Assembly: GCA_037127255.1 (NCBI GenBank)
Contig: JBANSL010000005.1
Location: 64,665,909 to 64,729,908 of the forward strand
From: Persicaria tinctoria
Taxonomy: Eukaryota; Streptophyta; Magnoliopsida; Caryophyllales; Polygonaceae
DNA: 64,000 bases
Direction of reading: 5' to 3'
Made by a program: the position numbers and the translations under genes. Every line of letters starts with the position of its first letter. Position 1 is the stretch's first letter. Below are positions 58,302-64,000 of the stretch, piece by piece. A model generated the notes under the pieces. It had not been told where the DNA came from. It was given only the letters and a program-made list of their open reading frames with translations, and did no database searches.

Positions 58302-58640
58302 TTGCTGACGTGTCACGCCCACAATTAAAGTTGAATTTTTTATTCAAATGAGATTTTCTTATTGGTCAATATTATTATGAAAACTTTAGAATATTTGTTT
58401 CCTATTTTAAATATGATTTGAATCCATTCCTTTTTTTTTATTTTCGGTTATATTGTCGTAAATATTGAGATATGTTTCCATTTTTTTCCCGATTGCATTC
58501 TCTTTTCGGTTATATTGCTGATGTGTCACGCTCACAATTAAACTTGAATTTTTTATTCAAATGATATTTTCTTATTGGTCAATATTATTGCTGAAATTTT
58601 AAAATATCTGTTTCCTATTTTAAACATATTTGTTTCCTAT
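58302..58640. repeat. Imperfect direct repeat, 213-bp spacing
   Basis: A roughly 115-bp sequence (TTGCTGACGTGTCACGC, then TTGAATTTTTTATTCAAATG, TTCTTATTGGTCAATATTAT) occurs at 58302 and 58515 with substitutions. Confidence 0.8.
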
Positions 58641-60815
58641 TTTTATACTAAAATATTATTTAATTTGATATGTTGTATGTCAATTTGTGATCTATTTTAA
58701 TCGTCTACGTACATTGAACATTCGTCAATTCTTGGCTGATTTTATTCTTGGATATTGAAATTGTTGATTTATCATTTTTAACCGATTGCAATATTCCCCA
58801 CAATGTCTACATACAACGAACATGTAATAATCAATTTGTAAATATTCGATTTCAAAAATTAATTATAAAAACCAATTAGATCCAAATAAGTGTTATTTTA
58901 TAATTTAATTATTTTAGGCATCTTAAATGACTATCGAAAAATAAATAATATTTTAAGACTCACAAGCATTACTAATGCTTATTTTACATCTTGGATGAGG
59001 CTTCTTAGATCACTTTTCTACCTTTAAGGATCTTTTTTTTACCATCTTACCTTTATTTTCACTATTAATTTCTCTATCTTTCTAACCATCTTTCTCATGA
59101 AAATAATCAATAAGTTATGTACATCTACATATTTAACTTCAAAATTATTCACACAATCATGTGCTTATGATTTTTTAATATTTGTACGGGAGCTTATATT
59201 TTACTTTTTTAGATCTATCCTAATGATAATAATTATATATTTATTTCAAATTATATTAGATGGTGTGTTTGAGTATTATTACTACTTTACCTTATTAAAT
59301 CATTTTCAAAATTTGTATCGTATCTCTTTCCAACTAATTTATAAATTATAAAAAAATACTTTATACATATTTTTGTTGTAAACACGTGTGTGTATATATA
59401 TAGTATTATATAGATATATAAAATGATGTTCAAATTAAAATGGATCAACTCCCATCATTTAATTCAAGTAATAGACAGTAGAAGAGTAATTTATTAAAAT
59501 CGGGCTTACCTTTTAAAAGAATACACCAGAGAACAGTAACTCATTTGTCTTCCAATTTTTTACTGTATTCTCATTTGGCTTCTAATTTCCCAGTATTCGA
59601 GTGCAATAAAGTCATCATTTTGCATTTAACTCATATTAGCAAACTTGAAGAGCACTTCCTATCTTTCCTATGGTCTAGGAGAATCTGCAGGTGTGATAGG
59701 AAGAAGTATCATTTACCGTGGAAAATTTTAGTTCCAACATTATATCAATATGTTGTAGACTATGAATCTCTATAGTTACTTGGTGAAAGTGCTTGATTTG
59801 TTATAAAATATGACATTTTATTTTATTTTATTTTTATATTAGTTATGGTACTCATAGTACCAAGATGGTCTAACCCTACGGAATACAGTTCTGATTCATC
59901 TAGCGGTAAATTGTATAGATGCCTAATAAAGTTTTTTTTTAAATGGATTTTTCGTGAATGAACTGTGGTTTAGTTTAATTCGGGTAGTAGAAAAGTGTTT
60001 TAAGATTTTCGCAAGCAACCTAGGGTTTTGAAACATTTTGCTTTGTGGCTTTGAAGTCTTTATGAATTTGGATTGATATATGAATCTTAGTTATGATATG
60101 AGATATAATTCAATCATATATATTTTATGAATTTGAATTTATATTGGTAAGAAGGGTTGGGGTGTTGATTTGAAGAGAAGAAAATATGGATGACTATTAA
60201 GAGTTTAGGATGTTGATTTGAGGAGAAAAAAAAAAGTATGATTGATAACCTTATAATTGGGAAATACCGTTCTCCCACTAAAAATTTCAACAAATTTTAT
60301 ATTTTGGGTTTATCCGTCTAAATAAATAAAAAATTCACGCCCAATTTTACTCCAAAACCAAAAACTAAAAATATGATAAAGATGGAAAAGTCATGGGGCG
60401 CTAGTGTGTAGGGTCGTGGGCGCAGATTTACTTCTACTAGCTTATAAAAAAAACCAACTAAATTTTTCTGAAAACAAAATAGAGCTAGTAGGAAATAACA
60501 AGGTCACGACCGCAGGTGTGCAAGACCGCGACTGCTAATGTTTGCTAGGCCAAAATTAAAAAATAATATTTAAAAACCTTGTGGCCATGTGCAAGACTCA
60601 AACCCAAGCCCAAGTAACCTTGTAATAACTAGAGAAGATCACTTATCCCAAATACTCCTATCCCCTCCTTATCCCTCCTCACCCTTCTTTTCTTTAAAAA
60701 AAAATGAAATAATTAAAATTAAGAAAAAAGAAATAGAAAAAAGATGGAGTATGTTTAGTTTGTGAAGAGGGATATGAAGGAGATAGGCGATTTGGGCACA
60801 GGGAATCCCGATTGT
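58641..60815. other. No gene recognised
   Basis: Very AT-rich DNA. Open frames such as 59097-59351 are Ile/Phe/Tyr-rich products of base composition and have no domain. Confidence 0.5.
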
Positions 60816-61120
60816 GTAATAACTAGGGGTGGGCACAAATCCCGCAAATCCCGGACCCGTCCCGTAAAAATGACGCGGGACGGGACGCGGGACGACCCGG
60901 CGGGATCCCGCAAATCCCGTCCCGCACACACATATAATAATAATAATTATTAATAGTATTAGTATTATTATTATTAATAGTATTAGTATTATTATAATAT
61001 TAGGATATAATTATAATAATAATAATGTAATACTATATATATAATAATAATAATAATAATTATAATATAATAATAATAATAATAATGTGTATATATAATA
61101 ATAATAATATAATATAATAT

Positions 61121-61163
<43 letters not shown>

Positions 61164-61219
61164 TAATACTATATATATAATATTAGGATATAGAGTATGT
61201 ATTACATACGTACACACTG

Positions 61220-61265
<46 letters not shown>

Positions 61266-61566
61266 TACATACTGTAATTTAGCCATATACAGATACACAC
61301 TACATCCTCCACAATAAGGCCATATATATACACATTGTATCGGTGTTTATATACATGTACACACGTATCCAAAATATAAAAAATTATACATATATATGTA
61401 TTACGCATTTGAGAATCGCAATATATTTATGAAAAAATTAAGTTTTTTTAATAATTTTTTTATTTGAGGGACAAGGCCCGTCCTGTCCCGCAAAAATTAC
61501 GCGGGACGACCTCCGTCCCGTCCCGGTCCCGTCCCGTCCCGTCCCGCGCCCACCCCTAGTAATAAC
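60816..61566. mobile_element. hAT-type MITE, second G-rich family member
   Basis: The 735-bp element 60824-61558 is flanked by the 8-bp TSD GTAATAAC. Its ends are TAGGGGTGGGCACAAATCC and, inverted, TAGGGGTGGGCGCGGGACGG, with subterminal CGGGACGGGACG repeats. The centre is an expanded (TAA)n/(TA)n microsatellite (about 60930-61265). The ends start TAGGG like those of 31725-32270, and both TSDs end in AC. Confidence 0.85.
60930..61265. repeat. (TAA)n/(TA)n microsatellite
   Basis: A long compound run of TAA/ATT and TA units inside the MITE. Confidence 0.92.
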
Positions 61567-61615
61567 CATTGAGACACGTACACCCATTTTTATCAACTTT
61601 CCTAACTTTTTTGCT

Positions 61616-61748
61616 TTATTGCTTACTTTTTTTTTCTTTTTTTTTATAACGAGGAACCCACCTTTAGCGGTAAACTCCGATCACATGACCTAGCTGACGA
61701 GAGCCGCGTACTAGACTACTAGGTAAACCGGGCGTTATTGCTTACTTT
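61616..61748 (-). mobile_element. Short poly(A) retroposon with 14-bp TSD
   Basis: TTATTGCTTACTTT occurs at 61616-61629 and 61735-61748. The 105-bp insert, read on the minus strand, starts CGCCCGGTTTACC and ends GGGTTCCTCGTTATAAAAAA with an A-rich tail. It is probably a 5'-truncated SINE; no intact A and B boxes were seen. Confidence 0.72.
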
Positions 61749-62196
61749 ACTTCATCTATTAGAAGCGGTCTATATGATATTTTAATAATAACACTTGGAT
61801 TAACTTATTATTTTATTTATATTTATATTATTAGTAATCTTTATTCTTAAATTTGATTTAATTATTTAATTTTTTTATATACATAAACTCCTTTTTTTTT
61901 CATTTTTAAGTGCAAAAAATTGTAAAAAACATAATCAACTAGTTTTACTTATTGTTTCACAACCACCTATTTAAAGCTAACTCGACGATTCTCAATCTTA
62001 CTTGTGTCGTACGCCTCACCCAACAAATATTTTGAAAGTGGCCTAAATTGGGTAAAATTAAATTCAAACATACAATTTCCTATAAATACGAGTTTTAAAA
62101 AAATAAGATTTATTAAACTAGATTTGATTTGATCCATTTATTATATAAATCAATTAATGCTATAAATATCACTAATGATTTTATACAAAAGTTATC
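61749..62196. other. No gene recognised
   Basis: AT-rich spacer between the short retroposon and the L1 tail. Confidence 0.5.
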
Positions 62197-64000
62197 TTTT
62201 TTTTTTTTTTTGGAAGCAAGGTAAAGATTAGGAAATCCGCCGTCGACCGGGCCTCTTTCCTAGCGCGTCTAACTGGACGAGAACAGCAAGTTCTCGAAGG
62301 TATTTAATTCCCAGCAGTTTAGCCCTAGCCACCCCCATGTGGAGGCCCATAGCTTCTGCTAAAACTGCCGAACTATTGTTGCATCTGCCCGACCCTAAGG
62401 CAAGTATTTTACCACAATGATCTCGAATAGCATAGCTGTAGGTTCCTTTGTCCGACTGACAATAAGAGCCGTCGAAATTTAACTTGTAATAACCAGCTGG
62501 TGGTCGCTCCCAAGGTTTTGTTTTACGCTTTTCGTATCCGGGATGTTGGCCGTTTGTTATCTCCGCCCTGTTTGAAGCATTACGCATTGTGTTGTCCACG
62601 TTGTTCGTATGCTTATTGCTTTCATACCACGAGTGACTTGATGTGTGACAGAATAGAGCAATCTCATGTGCATTGGCGGAAGTGACATGATTGAACACAA
62701 GTTGGTTTCTGAAAAACCACAGACTCCACCAAGCGAAGGTCAGATACCCAGTCTTTTCCTTACCAAGGTCTACGAAAATTTTGTTTAGAATTGTATTTGC
62801 CTTTGAGTCTGCCGTTAAGCCTGTACGATTCGGTCTACGAATGTTAAGGGTAGTTAGCAGCGCAATTGTCATCGGATATTCCATCAGAAGATGGAAGGTA
62901 GATTCCCTAGTGCAGGCACAAAAACTGCAGCCAGAAGGCACTGATATATGAGACCGTTGTAATCTGTCAGAAGTGGGTAATCCATCACGAGAGGTTTTCC
63001 AAAGAAAATGTCTAATCTTGTAAGGGATGTTGAGATTCCAAAGCCAGTTACAGTCAAAATTTGTGTCCCCGTTATGCAGCGGGATGATGGAAGGTGCTGA
63101 GCGGGTCGAGAACCACCCGTTCTGACTATGTCCCCAAAAAAGTCTGTCCTGGTAAGCATTGTATGGAAGTTTAATCTGTGTGATGCTGTTAATTACATCA
63201 TTGTGTAATAAGCCGGCAAGGTCTGTATAGAGGGCTGAGACATTCCAATTCTTATCGATATCAATGAATCTATTAACAGTCCAATCGGCAGACTCGTTTG
63301 TAATTGTTGTGAGTGCTAGGTCCGCTAAGGGGAGTTGTCTTACCCAGTTGTCCTGCCAAAAATTAACCGAGTGGCCGTCTCCGATAGACCAACGGAGACC
63401 CGGTTTAAATAAGTGTCTAATAGACATTAACTTGGACCACTGCCACGAGGTGTTCCCCTTTTTCGTGTAGTTCATGATGGTGGAGTTTTTAAGATATTTA
63501 GTTGTAATAACTTTAACCCAGATGTTATCTGGTTCAGCAATAATTTTCCAAAGTAGCTTCATTTGAAGCGCTATGTTCATGGTTTCTGCCTTGTAGATAC
63601 CAAGGCCACCCGAAAGAGTATCTGAACAAATTTTATCCCAGCTGATCAAGGGAGTTGACTCTGGGCCTTTATTCCAGAAAAATTGTCTGTAGACTCTGTC
63701 AAGCTCATGCAGAATAGACATAGGTAGCATAAAAGCCTGCATTATAAAAATAGGTTGTGCGCTTAAATTGGATTTTATGAGTACTTTTCTACCCTCAGCA
63801 GATAGAGAAGACGCTTTCCATTTAGTAAGTTGTTGCTTTGCTTTTAGGACCACATCAGCAAACATGTCGCTGTTAACTCTTCCATTTATAATAGGGCAGC
63901 CGAGATACTTCTCAATGCAATTTGTTTGCGGAATCCCTAAGGCTGTAGCAATTGTTCGAATGGCGGAGTTTGGTGTGTTGTAAGATACTTGGAAGCTAGA
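62197..64000 (-). mobile_element. L1-type LINE ORF2, 3' part, running off the window
   Basis: On the minus strand 62228-63865 is open for 545 codons. It holds the end of RT/connection domain (QQLTKWKASSLSAEGRKVL, FFWNK, PLISWDKIC, MNIALQMKLLWK), a zf-RVT Cys/His cluster (CSFCACTRESTFHLLMEYP) and the start of RNase H (KLNFDGSY, YAIRDHCGK). About 100 codons of RNase H are then missing, and the frame passes directly from GIKYL to VQLDALGKR. The T run 62197-62211 is the poly(A) tail. The frame upstream of 63865 also reads as L1 (IPQT..IEKYLGCPII) towards the edge. Same family as 20690-23641 and better preserved. Confidence 0.9.

Noticed and set aside
59097..59351. 84-codon hydrophobic frame resembling a membrane protein
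   Set aside because: Ile/Phe/Tyr/Leu-rich because the DNA is almost pure A+T, with no flanking gene signals.
61011..61298. 95-codon Tyr/Ile frame
   Set aside because: It is only a translation of the TAA/TA microsatellite.

Overview
The window is plant nuclear DNA, almost certainly from a eudicot. It is AT-rich, its genes have short exons with GT..AG introns, and it holds plant-type transposons of nearly every class: L1 and RTE LINEs, SINE-like retroposons, a large LTR element, a TRIM, and CACTA, hAT, Mutator, Tourist and Stowaway elements and Helitron ends. The species cannot be named from the sequence.

Only two genes look complete. One is a single-exon RING-H2 (ATL-type) E3 ubiquitin ligase on the minus strand (16958-17899). 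The other is a seven-exon FAHD1-type acylpyruvase on the minus strand (28323-30649), for which every exon and splice site could be placed. Other host-gene matter is broken. There is the end of an XRN-type 5'-3' exoribonuclease fragment at the left edge. There are intron-bearing pieces of VPS18 (minus) and ClpC (plus) at 32.3-35.3 kb, and a beta-galactosidase piece inside a CACTA transposon. A few exon-like blocks were not recognised.

Layout. 0-4.4 kb: XRN fragment, two facing tRNA-like sequences, a poly(A) retroposon with an 18-bp target-site duplication (TSD). 4.46-16.08 kb: one complete 11.6-kb LTR retrotransposon with apparently identical 3,191-bp LTRs, a 5-bp TSD and no gag-pol, that is, a large non-autonomous (LARD-type) element. 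17-20.5 kb: ATL gene, then a Mutator-type MITE, a Helitron and a 5'-truncated L1 side by side. 20.7-23.6 kb: decayed L1. 24.3-25.4 kb: fold-back element split by a Tourist-like MITE. 27.4-31 kb: RTE LINE relic, FAHD1 and its promoter-side Stowaway. 31.4-36.9 kb: Helitron 3' end, G-rich hAT MITE, VPS18 and ClpC relics, a TRIM. 37-45 kb: tandem duplications, a TIR-bounded element, Stowaway, unrecognised exon-like blocks. 45-50 kb: hAT MITE, an L1 with an odd rearranged junction, a tRNA-derived SINE. 51.4-58 kb: a retroelement reading frame cut in two by a 5.3-kb CACTA element that carries the beta-galactosidase piece. 60.8-64 kb: second G-rich hAT MITE, a short retroposon, another L1 running off the right edge.

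The two intact genes share no obvious pathway. The remainder is a record of nested insertion, and its most informative parts are the gene-capturing or host-splitting elements, whose termini and TSDs can be read directly.
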